This document shows positions 50,719-59,341 of a stretch of 64,000 nucleotides of DNA, piece after piece. This DNA is from Gracilimonas sp046602855 (lineage in GTDB: Bacteria; Bacteroidota; Rhodothermia; Balneolales; Balneolaceae). The DNA is taken from contig NZ_JBKINJ010000001.1 in the NCBI RefSeq assembly GCF_046602855.1, positions 372,001 through 436,000 of the forward strand. The letters run 5' to 3'. Both the position numbers and the translations under genes were made by a program. The notes beneath the pieces are model-generated. The model saw nothing but the letters and a program-made list of their open reading frames with translations. It was not told the DNA's origin and did no database searches. Position 1 is the first letter of the stretch, and the number at the start of each line of letters is the position of its first letter.

Positions 50719-52635
50719 ATGAAATCATTGCAAATCAAATTAATGGGGATCATCATTCTGATGTTATCCCCATTTTTTATTCAGGCACAAATACCTGACC
50801 CGGTAAAGTTTACACTATCTGAAGCTCCAGATTCTGTTTTAGCAGGAGAAGTTTTTGAGATAAAGATCGATGCTTCCATAGAGGGAAACTGGCACTTGTA
50901 CTCTATTCTGAACGATGAAGACGCCGGTCCTTTTCCCACCGAGTTTTCAGCCAAGTCTGCAAACTTTGTGATAGTTGGACAGGCAAAAGAATCGGATGCG
51001 GACATTGAATTTGACCCCAATTTTGAGGCTGAGTTAGGTTGGCACAGTAACTTCGCTGAGTTTATTATTCCTGTAACTATAAAAACCACAGAGTCCGGTA
51101 AACAAAATCTGGATATCGAGGTTTATTATCAGGTGTGTGACGATAAGGTATGTCTGCCACCCACAACAAAATCGATTGTAGCGGGAGTTACAGTCACCGG
51201 TGTTGCAGCCGAGCCTGTACCCGAAGCAGTTTCCAGTGGGAATGAATCAGGCCTTTCCGATACTGGGTCGGAAATTAAAGAATCGGCATTAGGTGTTGAG
51301 GGGATCTTTTCTTTTATATGGATCGCTGTTCTGGCAGGATTTGCTGCTCTTCTTACTCCCTGTGTTTTTCCGATGATCCCACTTACAGTTTCATACTTCT
51401 CTAAGCAGGAACAGGGTGGCAAGGCAGTTGGTAAAGCCTTTCTTTTTGGTATTGCCATTGTTGCCACTTTCACACTTTTGGGAATTTTACTTGCTGCTGT
51501 CTTTGGTGTATCAGGGGCACAGAATTTTGCTTCTAATCCATGGGTAAATTTATTCATTGCTTTTATATTAGTAGCATTTGCTTTCAGTTTACTGGGAATG
51601 TACGAGCTACAACTACCACATCAGCTTACCAACTGGCTGAATCGTAAAAGTAATCAGAGTACCGGTATAGCAGGTATTTTATTTATGGCATTAACGATCA
51701 GTGCTGTTTCATTTTCATGTACAGCACCTTTTGTGGGTGGAGTTTTTGCGGCTACAACCGGTGGTGAATGGTTTTATCCGATCATTGGTATGGTTGGATT
51801 CTCTGCTGCTTTTGCAAGTCCATTTGTTATCCTGGCTATTTTCCCTAAATGGATGGAGTCATTACCAAAAAGCGGTTCATGGATGAATATTGTAAAAGTG
51901 ATACTTGGATTTATTGAATTGGCAGCAGCGTTCAAGTTTCTCTCAAATGTTGATCTGGTTTGGGAATGGGGTATTGTGTCTCGACCTCTGACCATTGCGG
52001 CATGGATCGCGATTTTTCTTCTCACAGGATTGTATCTGCTTGGGAGTTTTTCACTCAAGCATGAGAAAAAACCAGAAAGCATAACAACGGGTAGGATGTT
52101 GCTGGCTATTCCATTTTTGTTATTCAGCTTTTATCTGATTCCTGGGCTTTTAGGATCCTCTCTTGGAATTTGGGATGCTTTTCTTCCACCAAAACAAGCC
52201 ACTGATGTAAGTTTGGTTGCCTCTATGGGAGCTATGGGCGGAAGTGGAGCTGCAAGCAGTGTTGATGATGGTTGGTCCAAAGATTTTGAGCTCTCAAAAG
52301 AAACTGCAATTCAAGAAGGGAAACCGATCTTTATTGATTTTACAGGCTATACTTGTACGAACTGCCGTGCTATGGAGTCAAATGTATTTCCACTTGCAGA
52401 AGTGGTAGAGCGTTTCGATCAAATGGAATTGGTGAAACTCTATACTGATGGCGGTCCAGATGGCCCTGAAAACCAGATGTTTCAGTTTGAGTTGACAGGA
52501 AATGTGGCTCTTCCAACATATGTGATCGTTGACCCCCAAACAGAACGAGTAATTAGTCAGAGTCTGGGATACAGTAAAAAAGACGATTTTGTAGCATTTC
52601 TGGATAAAGGCTTGCGAGCTTTTAAAAATCGTTAG
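50719..52635 (+). CDS. dsbD: Thiol:disulfide interchange protein DsbD
   Basis: Moves reducing power from cytoplasmic thioredoxin to the periplasm. At 638 aa it shows three modules. After a signal peptide (IILMLSPFFIQAQ) comes an N-terminal periplasmic domain with paired Cys in YQVCDDKVCLPPT near 135-147. An eight-span membrane domain has Cys in LTPCVFPMIPL and SFSCTAPFVGG. A C-terminal thioredoxin-like domain has the CxxC pair Cys546/Cys549 in GYTCTNCRAME. All six catalytic cysteines appear present. It may serve cytochrome c maturation or disulfide isomerases; no such genes adjoin it. Confidence 0.96.
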   Translation: MKSLQIKLMGIIILMLSPFFIQAQIPDPVKFTLSEAPDSVLAGEVFEIKIDASIEGNWHLYSILNDEDAGPFPTEFSAKSANFVIVGQAKESDADIEFDPNFEAELGWHSNFAEFIIPVTIKTTESGKQNLDIEVYYQVCDDKVCLPPTTKSIVAGVTVTGVAAEPVPEAVSSGNESGLSDTGSEIKESALGVEGIFSFIWIAVLAGFAALLTPCVFPMIPLTVSYFSKQEQGGKAVGKAFLFGIAIVATFTLLGILLAAVFGVSGAQNFASNPWVNLFIAFILVAFAFSLLGMYELQLPHQLTNWLNRKSNQSTGIAGILFMALTISAVSFSCTAPFVGGVFAATTGGEWFYPIIGMVGFSAAFASPFVILAIFPKWMESLPKSGSWMNIVKVILGFIELAAAFKFLSNVDLVWEWGIVSRPLTIAAWIAIFLLTGLYLLGSFSLKHEKKPESITTGRMLLAIPFLLFSFYLIPGLLGSSLGIWDAFLPPKQATDVSLVASMGAMGGSGAASSVDDGWSKDFELSKETAIQEGKPIFIDFTGYTCTNCRAMESNVFPLAEVVERFDQMELVKLYTDGGPDGPENQMFQFELTGNVALPTYVIVDPQTERVISQSLGYSKKDDFVAFLDKGLRAFKNR

Positions 52636-52673
52636 TGGTTGTACATTTACGTTATAAGCTTTAGCCTTGACCA

Positions 52674-52715
52674 CCTGCTAACTAAATCAAATCTTTCTAA
52701 CTTAGCAGGCTTTTA
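52674..52715 (+). terminator. Possible terminator after dsbD
   Basis: CCTGCTAA (52674-52681) pairs with TTAGCAGG (52702-52709), followed by CTTTTA. The loop is long (20 bases) and the U-run short, so the call is moderate. Confidence 0.5.
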
Positions 52716-53594
52716 TGAATGGCTTTATCTGCATATTAGTGCAGTGCCTTTTTGGTACGTTTAAAACTCAGCCTCAATCTACGATTGAACGCGATCTTAT
52801 ATTTTCTTCTCTGCCATTCTAGACCTCCATATGTCTGGGGAAATATAATTTTAATGATGCGATCCTTGACAGAAAATATGAATGCCATTTTAACTTATTT
52901 GAGTATTTCAGGTTAGCATGATGTGACTGCATAAAATTTTGGAGAGTATTTATAAATAATTCATAGAGTTGAAGTTTTGAATTCTAAAATGCGGATTGGG
53001 CTTTTGGGTCACACCCTTTAAATACAGCACTAAGAATTAGTAGCTGTTTTACTTTTTAAGCAGATAAATTATATAAGAGTCAGTATCAATCAAGGGGTAT
53101 ATGAGAGAGATTCTGCTAAATGATGAACTTTTACCTGATATAGAATTAAAAGTCAGCTTCCTCAATATTTTTCAATTAATCAATGGAATTGACACAATTG
53201 GGAATTCAAGCACGAAAAAAGGAGAGGGAAATTCTATAAGTAAAAAATAGGGATATGCGAGAAAATATTTCAGCCTAGTTTGAGTTTAAAAAACTAAAAC
53301 ACAAACCTGAACGTGTCAGTTTTCAACTTATTTAAACAACGAGCTAACCGCAGCGATAGGATATGTGAGCAATTTGATTAGTCTTTATAATGGTAGCTAT
53401 AGAATAAGTGATCTCTTGCGTTTGATTTTTAACTTTGAAAAGCAAACACTCATAGATAATCCCGTAATTCAAATGTAAAACCAGAGTTAAGTGCTAATTT
53501 TTAAAATTTAAAATACTGATTTTATGTGTTTTGAAAGCTATTTTGCGCTATGAGTAACATTACGTAAAAAAGATATTTTAAGAAGGATGATACT
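52716..53594. other. Long AT-rich gap without a convincing gene
   Basis: About 0.9 kb between dsbD and exbB. The only ATG-started ORF of note is 49 codons (53101-53250, preceded by AAGGGG), with no recognisable product and ordinary AT-rich composition. A TGCA-bounded hairpin lies near 52729-52744. I see no tRNA, riboswitch or repeat array. Confidence 0.4.
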
Positions 53595-53623
53595 TTGACA
53601 TTTAGTATAAAATGAACTATTCT
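53595..53623 (+). promoter_or_regulatory. Sigma-70-like promoter upstream of exbB
   Basis: TTGACA (53595-53600), a 17-base spacer and TATTCT (53618-53623) match the -35/-10 pattern closely and lie about 50 bases before the exbB start. Confidence 0.5.
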
Positions 53624-53673
53624 TTTGCTCATTAATCTTAGCCTTTAACATTTAAATAACTAGCGGAGTAGAC

Positions 53674-54399
53674 ATGATATCGTCGATTGCTCTTTTTCTT
53701 TTACAAGCCCCTGCTGACGAAGGGTTTTTTAACGTTGTCGTAGAAAAATTTAACCAAGGTAATGAAAGTGGTTGGATGTGGCCTGTATTGATCGCATTGA
53801 TCCTCGGACTCGCTATTTTCCTTGAGCGTATTATTACCCTTAACCTTGCTGACATCAACACGCGTAAGTTCATTGTTGACGTACAAGAAGCACTTCAGGA
53901 AGGCGGAATAGAAGCCGCTGAAGAATTATGTGCACAAACACGTGGCCCTGTTGCCTCCGTATTCCAAGCCGGCCTTATGCGGTCTGATGAAGGAATCGAA
54001 GCAGCTGAGAAAGCGATTTCTGCCTATGGTTCTATTGAAATGAGTTTCCTTGAAAGAGGGCTTGTATGGTTATCATTATTTATTGCTATTGCTCCTCTAC
54101 TTGGATTCCTTGGAACCGTAGTAGGTATGATTCAGGCATTTGATGACATCGAGGCTGCAGCGGATATTTCTCCGAGTATTGTAGCTGGTGGTATTAAAGT
54201 AGCCCTTCTTACTACAGCTGGTGGTTTGATAGCAGGTATTATTTTGCAGATCGGTTACAACTACTGTGTTTCCAAAATTGATCGCATTATCGCAGAAATG
54301 GAAGAAAGTTCCATTACACTGATCGATTCTATTATTATGCTGAATGAAGGTAAACAACTTGTTCCCGATTCAGGATCTGATAGCTCCGACAACTCGTAA
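53674..54399 (+). CDS. exbB: ExbB/TolQ/MotA-family proton channel protein
   Basis: A 241-aa inner-membrane protein. Three spans are visible (about 26-48, 128-152 and 165-190). The signature of the family, GLVWLSLFIAIAPLLGFLGTVVGMIQAF, leads into the conserved GGIKVALLTTAGGLIAGI near 168-185, containing the pore-lining Thr/Ala residues. It is followed by a small membrane protein and two exbD genes, so together they form an energy-transducing complex for TonB or Tol. Which one cannot be told from this gene, but the TonB receptor at 60971 makes TonB plausible. Confidence 0.93.
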   Translation: MISSIALFLLQAPADEGFFNVVVEKFNQGNESGWMWPVLIALILGLAIFLERIITLNLADINTRKFIVDVQEALQEGGIEAAEELCAQTRGPVASVFQAGLMRSDEGIEAAEKAISAYGSIEMSFLERGLVWLSLFIAIAPLLGFLGTVVGMIQAFDDIEAAADISPSIVAGGIKVALLTTAGGLIAGIILQIGYNYCVSKIDRIIAEMEESSITLIDSIIMLNEGKQLVPDSGSDSSDNS

Positions 54400-54441
54400 T
54401 AGTTAAACATAAATCCCAAATAATAAAGAAAGGATAAAATT

Positions 54442-54708
54442 ATGGAAGCTATTAGTGTTGGACTAGCAATTGGCTTAATAGGATTGGGTATTCTTGGTAT
54501 AATAGGTGCTGGAATTAAAAGTGTGATAAACGGAAAACAGGATTACAAAAGAATTGGCATGATGGCAGTTCCATTCGTAGTGTTTGGAATTTCCTATGCT
54601 TTTTTTGGAGAAATCCCTAAAGCCGGAGTATTCACAGCAGTATTTATGCTTGGCGCTATGGTTGTTACCATCGTCTTAACTGGAATGCGCGGGACCTTTA
54701 AGTTTTAA
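54442..54708 (+). CDS. Small membrane protein between exbB and exbD
   Basis: An 88-aa protein with three hydrophobic segments (about 5-27, 38-55 and 63-82), Gly-rich at the N-terminus and ending RGTFKF. I know no family name. It sits 42 bases after exbB and 14 bases before exbD on the same strand, and similar small proteins occur in that position in Bacteroidota-like genomes. A structural or regulatory subunit of the ExbB/ExbD motor is the natural guess. Confidence 0.7.
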   Translation: MEAISVGLAIGLIGLGILGIIGAGIKSVINGKQDYKRIGMMAVPFVVFGISYAFFGEIPKAGVFTAVFMLGAMVVTIVLTGMRGTFKF

Positions 54709-54722
54709 TCAGGAAATAATCT

Positions 54723-55268
54723 ATGTTACTTAAAAAACGAAAAAGAGAAGAACCGGATATCAATGGGTCATCTATGGCCGATATTGCATTCCTTCTGCTG
54801 ATCTTTTTCCTGGTAACCACTACCATTAATGTGGATACCGGTATTGGATTGGTGTTACCACCGCCATTACAGGAAGATCAGGAACCACCACCTATCAAGG
54901 AGAGAAACTTGATGAACATATTGGTGAATTCAGAAGGACGCGTGTTGATGGATGAACAACCCTATCAACTGACAGATGTTAAAGAACGTTTGAAAGAGTT
55001 CATTGACAATCCGAACAATGATCCAGACTTATCCGAATCTCCGGATATGGCCATTGTTTCTGTGAAAACACAACGTCAGACACCATATCGTATTTATGTA
55101 GATATGTTGGATGAAGTTATGGGAGCATACAAGGAACTGCGTGATGCTGCATCACGGGCAAACTATGGTGTGCCTTTTGGTGCACTGCAGGATAATAGCC
55201 CACAGCATGAGCAGATCACTGACATGTATCCCAAGAAAATATCAATCGCAGAACCGGGAGATAACTAA
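54723..55268 (+). CDS. exbD: ExbD/TolR-family protein (first copy)
   Basis: A 181-aa single-span protein. The N-terminal cytoplasmic segment and the span SSMADIAFLLLIFFLVTTTI (near 17-36), including the conserved Asp that carries protons, are the ExbD signature. The periplasmic domain is longer than usual and Pro-rich just after the membrane (PPPLQEDQEPPPI). It overlaps the second exbD start by one base. Confidence 0.92.
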   Translation: MLLKKRKREEPDINGSSMADIAFLLLIFFLVTTTINVDTGIGLVLPPPLQEDQEPPPIKERNLMNILVNSEGRVLMDEQPYQLTDVKERLKEFIDNPNNDPDLSESPDMAIVSVKTQRQTPYRIYVDMLDEVMGAYKELRDAASRANYGVPFGALQDNSPQHEQITDMYPKKISIAEPGDN

Positions 55269-55714
55269 TGGCACATTTCAAGAAAAAACGAGGTGGAAGT
55301 AAGCAGGAAGTACCAACTTCTGCTATGCCTGATGTAATTTTCATTCTACTGTTCTTCTTCATGGTTACTACGGTACTCCGAGAAGTGACATTGAAAGTTC
55401 GTGTTAATCTAACTCAGGCTGAAAACATCGAGAAGATCGAACAAAAGCGCTTGCTTTCTTATGTATACATTGGTCCTGAACGACTTCCCAATAATCAACT
55501 TGGTGAAGATAAGGTTCAGATCGACGATGCCATTGTGGATGACATAGGAGCAATACGTACTCTCATGTACGACAAGCTGCGTGAACAACCAAAATTGATT
55601 GTTTCACTACGCGTTGATGAGAATTCAGAATTCGGACTTCTTACAGATGTACAGGAAGAATTGAAACAAGCGAGTACTTTTAGGATCAACTACTCTACCA
55701 GACGAGAACGATAA
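55268..55714 (+). CDS. exbD: ExbD/TolR-family protein (second copy)
   Basis: A 148-aa ExbD homologue. It has a basic N-terminus (HFKKKRGGSKQE), then PTSAMPDVIFILLFFFMVTTVL (near 16-37) with the conserved Asp. The periplasmic part is different from the first copy, so the two likely form a heteromeric pair. The gene ends at a strong terminator before thiL. Confidence 0.92.
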   Translation: MAHFKKKRGGSKQEVPTSAMPDVIFILLFFFMVTTVLREVTLKVRVNLTQAENIEKIEQKRLLSYVYIGPERLPNNQLGEDKVQIDDAIVDDIGAIRTLMYDKLREQPKLIVSLRVDENSEFGLLTDVQEELKQASTFRINYSTRRER

Positions 55715-55733
55715 GTTTATCGTATAACGATTT

Positions 55734-55772
55734 AAGGCAACTGTATCTTCGGATGCAGGTGCCTTTTTTTAT
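55734..55772 (+). terminator. Terminator after the exb operon
   Basis: An AAGGCA-x-CTGTATC stem with a TTCG tetraloop (55747-55750) and complementary GATGCAG-x-TGCCTT is followed by TTTTTTTATTTT. It ends the exb transcript and lies just before thiL. Confidence 0.9.
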
Positions 55773-55791
55773 TTTAACCAAGCTATAATTC

Positions 55792-56820
55792 ATGTCCGAT
55801 ACTTTTCAAACCATTCAAAGCATAGGCGCAAAAAACCTTTTAGATAAGCTCACCGATTTTGACTCATATAAAAGTGATAATGTCATACAGTCAGTAGGTG
55901 ACGATTCTGCTGTAATTGAAGAAAAAGATGGTGATCTGACCTTACTTACATCAGAAACTTTTGTTGAGGGAGTCGATTTTGACCCCACCTATACCCCATT
56001 TCATCATTTGGGATATAAGATTGTTTCTGCAGGTGTTAGTGATATTTATGCTATGAACGGTATGCCTGAAACCATGCTCATCAATCTGGCAGCACCTAAC
56101 CGTATGTCTGTTCAAATGATTGAAGACCTATACAAAGGTATCTACGCTGCCGGCAAAGAACATGAGGTAGAATTGGTTGGTGGAGATATGAAAGCTAATC
56201 ATGCCAACTTGGTAGTCTCTATAAGTATATATGGTAAGGTTGATCAGAATGTGATCAGTTATCGAAAAGGGGCTGAGGATGGTGATGCTATTTGTATAAC
56301 AGGTGATCTTGGCGGGGCTCTTGCAGGACTTAGAATATTGATGAGAGAAAAAAAATTCTGGGAAGAACACGGAGACGATGCTGTTCAACCTGAATTGGGG
56401 GATTATCAATTTGTAGTTAAAAGGCAATTGGTACCTAAAGCAAGAAGGGATCTTGTTTATAATTTAAGGGATAACAACTTGGTTCCAAGTTCAATGATAG
56501 ACCTTTCTAAAGGACTTGTCAGTGAGTTGAGTGCTCTTTGTGATGCTTCATCGCTTGGTGCTACCATATATCAGGCTGCTTTGCCTATAGCCATAGAAAC
56601 ACGACAGGTAGCTGATGAAATGAAGGAGGATGTTGACAGATACGCTCTTTTCGGAGGGGAGGACTTTGAACTTATGTTTACTTTACCGGAAAAACAGGTT
56701 GAGGCATTCGCTAATAAATTCAATGATTTTGTGGTAATCGGGAGAATGAGACCTGAAGAAGAGGGTATGAAAATGCAAACAGCAGAAGGTGATCTCGTTT
56801 CATTTGATGAATTGTCATAA
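55792..56820 (+). CDS. thiL: Thiamine-monophosphate kinase
   Basis: Phosphorylates thiamine monophosphate to the active cofactor TPP. At 342 aa it shows GDDSAVIEE near 37-45 (metal/ATP site), SAGVSDIYAMNGMPETMLINL near 80-100, VGGDMKANHANLVVSISIYG near 126-145, ICITGDLGGALAGLRIL near 164-180 and the C-terminal GGEDFELMFTLP near 294-305. No riboswitch is present upstream, unlike the orphan thi-box at 20676. It sits behind the exb terminator and ahead of ftsH. Confidence 0.95.
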   Translation: MSDTFQTIQSIGAKNLLDKLTDFDSYKSDNVIQSVGDDSAVIEEKDGDLTLLTSETFVEGVDFDPTYTPFHHLGYKIVSAGVSDIYAMNGMPETMLINLAAPNRMSVQMIEDLYKGIYAAGKEHEVELVGGDMKANHANLVVSISIYGKVDQNVISYRKGAEDGDAICITGDLGGALAGLRILMREKKFWEEHGDDAVQPELGDYQFVVKRQLVPKARRDLVYNLRDNNLVPSSMIDLSKGLVSELSALCDASSLGATIYQAALPIAIETRQVADEMKEDVDRYALFGGEDFELMFTLPEKQVEAFANKFNDFVVIGRMRPEEEGMKMQTAEGDLVSFDELS

Positions 56821-56946
56821 CATGAGTAATGGCACGTTTTTTGCCAAACTACCGTTGCACTAAACATACTATTAATCTGAGCTAACTTATTTGAGTATCA
56901 GGTTCCTTATATTACTTCTATTAAAAATTTCATAAGCTAATATTAA

Positions 56947-59064
56947 ATGGCGCAAAATAATCCCAAAAAAAAGAAATCAATAAAACCGAACGGGAAAAAG
57001 GGTAGCGGTAAATCCCCAAAATTTCCTACTTGGAGTATTTTTGTATTATTCTTCGTGCTTTTACTGGCACAAGTTCTTTTCTTTCCGGCAGAACCCGGTA
57101 ACCGTATCAAATACAGCGAGTTTCTCGAACAGGTGGAAAATGGTTATGTATCTGAGATTACCATCACAAATGGTGTTGACATCACAGGTACTTATTCTGA
57201 TAAAGCACTTTCAGACGGTGTTATATCTCGACCTGATCAATCTGATAATAATAACCCTTTTGCCAGCAGTGGTACTGAACAGTTTAAAAAGTTCAGCACT
57301 ACCATGCTCAGGAATGATGAAATCAGACCGATCCTTGAATCAAATAATGTCGAATTTGATGTTAGAATTGAAGAAGATTGGTTCAGTGGTATATTTTTCT
57401 GGTTAATACCGATCGCAGTACTGATCGTGATCTGGATATTCATCTTTAGAAAAATGAATCCCGGTCAACAAGTGCTTAATATAGGTAAGAATAAAGCATC
57501 TTTGTATGATCAGCAGACTGACACTAAGGTCACATTTGAAGATGTAGCCGGTTTACAGGAGGCTAAAGCTGAGGTTGAGGAAGTTGTAGAGTTTCTTAGC
57601 AATCCACAAAAATTCACCAAGCTTGGTGGAGTTCTACCCAAGGGTGTGCTACTTGTTGGACCACCCGGAACAGGAAAGACCCTTCTTGCGAAAGCCACAG
57701 CCGGTGAGGCTAGTGTTCCGTTCTTTAGTTTGAGTGGCTCTGATTTTGTTGAAATGTTTGTGGGTGTTGGTGCAGCTCGTGTACGTGACCTGTTCAAGCA
57801 GGCCAAAGAAAAGGCTCCGTGTATTATTTTCATTGATGAGATCGATTCTATTGGTAGGACTCGAGGTCGAGGTATGGCCATGGGATCTAACGATGAGCGT
57901 GAGAACACATTGAATCAGCTGTTAAGTGAGATGGATGGATTTAACTCAGATAAGGGTGTGATCCTGATGGCTGCAACTAACAGGCCCGATATTTTGGATT
58001 CTGCGTTACTTAGACCGGGTCGCTTTGATCGTCAGATCATGATCGACAAACCGGATCTTAACGGTCGTATTGAGATCCTTAAGGTGCACACTAAAAAACT
58101 TAAGCTTGGAGACGATATCGATCTTAGAGTTCTTGCCTCTCAAACTCCCGGTTTTGCCGGAGCTGACCTGGCTAACCTATGTAACGAGGCTGCACTATTG
58201 GCAGCTCGCCGTGAGAAGGAGAACATTAAGATGGAAGACTTTCAGGATTCTATCGAAAAAGTTATAGCTGGTCTTGAACGTAAGAATAAGTTAATTAGTC
58301 CCCAGGAACGTAAGATCGTGGCTTATCATGAAGCAGGTCATGCTATTGTAGGATGGTTCCTCGAGCACACGGATCCGGTTCTTAAGGTGAGTATTGTACC
58401 TCGTGGACTTGCTGCATTGGGTTATACCCTTCAAACTCCGCTTGAAGAACGATTCCTTATGACCACTGAAGAACTTGATGACAAAATATGTGCTTTACTT
58501 GGTGGGAGAGTAGCCGAGGAGATCATATTTGGTAGAATTTCAACCGGTGCTCAAAACGATCTGGAACGTATTACCAAAATGGCATTTGCCATGGTGGCAG
58601 AATACGGAATGAGTGAGAAACTGGGATATATTTCCCTTAAAGATTCTCAGAACGCTGAGAACAGCTATGGCTTCAATAAGAAGTATTCTGAATCCACTAG
58701 TCAACAGATCGATCAGGAAATACGCAGCATCATCGATAAAAATCATGATCGTACAATTGAACTGCTCAAAAAACACAAAAATGAGCTGGAAAAACTTGCC
58801 GAGACCCTGCTTGAAAAAGAGGTACTCGATCATCATGCATTAAGAGATCTATTGGGTGACCGCCCTCATGGGAAATATCCGGATGGAATCTTTGATAGAA
58901 GAGACTCTAAAAAATCAAAGAACGGTGTATCAAAAGATTCTACAGAGAACAGTGCCGCAGCTGAAAAAGAAGCCTCGGATGCTGAAATCATTAGCGAGGA
59001 GTCAACCCCTGATGATGATAAACCATCTTCCAAAGAAGAAAAGGAAAAAGAGGAAAAGGAATAA
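56947..59064 (+). CDS. ftsH: ATP-dependent zinc metalloprotease FtsH
   Basis: A 705-aa membrane protease for quality control of membrane and cytoplasmic proteins. Two N-terminal spans lie at about 27-47 and 151-172. AAA motifs are Walker A GPPGTGKT near 238-245, Walker B IIFIDEIDSIGR near 296-307 and the second region of homology RPDILDSALLRPGRFDRQI. The zinc site is HEAGH near 461-465. The N-terminus is Lys-rich and the C-terminal 60 residues are a Ser/Glu/Lys-rich, low-complexity tail longer than in E. coli. A terminator follows. Confidence 0.97.
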   Translation: MAQNNPKKKKSIKPNGKKGSGKSPKFPTWSIFVLFFVLLLAQVLFFPAEPGNRIKYSEFLEQVENGYVSEITITNGVDITGTYSDKALSDGVISRPDQSDNNNPFASSGTEQFKKFSTTMLRNDEIRPILESNNVEFDVRIEEDWFSGIFFWLIPIAVLIVIWIFIFRKMNPGQQVLNIGKNKASLYDQQTDTKVTFEDVAGLQEAKAEVEEVVEFLSNPQKFTKLGGVLPKGVLLVGPPGTGKTLLAKATAGEASVPFFSLSGSDFVEMFVGVGAARVRDLFKQAKEKAPCIIFIDEIDSIGRTRGRGMAMGSNDERENTLNQLLSEMDGFNSDKGVILMAATNRPDILDSALLRPGRFDRQIMIDKPDLNGRIEILKVHTKKLKLGDDIDLRVLASQTPGFAGADLANLCNEAALLAARREKENIKMEDFQDSIEKVIAGLERKNKLISPQERKIVAYHEAGHAIVGWFLEHTDPVLKVSIVPRGLAALGYTLQTPLEERFLMTTEELDDKICALLGGRVAEEIIFGRISTGAQNDLERITKMAFAMVAEYGMSEKLGYISLKDSQNAENSYGFNKKYSESTSQQIDQEIRSIIDKNHDRTIELLKKHKNELEKLAETLLEKEVLDHHALRDLLGDRPHGKYPDGIFDRRDSKKSKNGVSKDSTENSAAAEKEASDAEIISEESTPDDDKPSSKEEKEKEEKE

Positions 59065-59086
59065 ACCTTCTTAGAACAAAGAATTC

Positions 59087-59122
59087 AAAAAGGCGCTGAA
59101 CACATCAGTGCCTTTTTTTTTA
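59087..59122 (+). terminator. Terminator after ftsH
   Basis: AAAGGCGCTGA pairs with TCAGTGCCTTT (one wobble) around a short ACACA loop and is followed by a long T-run. Confidence 0.88.
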
Positions 59123-59341
59123 TGCCCATCATCGAAATAGACTAGCGCTCGCCCTTCTTAACATTAGCGTAAAGTTCGGATAACTAAAGGATAATTCACG
59201 GGTAACATTGCATAAACGTGCGGCCTCTATTTTAGCTCCTGAAAACAGTACAGCAGTGAACAAGCTGATTCAAGGTTGTGAAATTTCAACTACTGATTCT
59301 GTTTGAAACTCAAAATCCAATATTCAAAAATACTAAAATCC

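Noticed and set aside
53101..53250. 49-codon ORF in the dsbD-exbB gap
   Set aside because: It has a ribosome-binding-like AAGGGG but low-complexity AT-rich codons and no recognisable similarity; not enough to call a gene.
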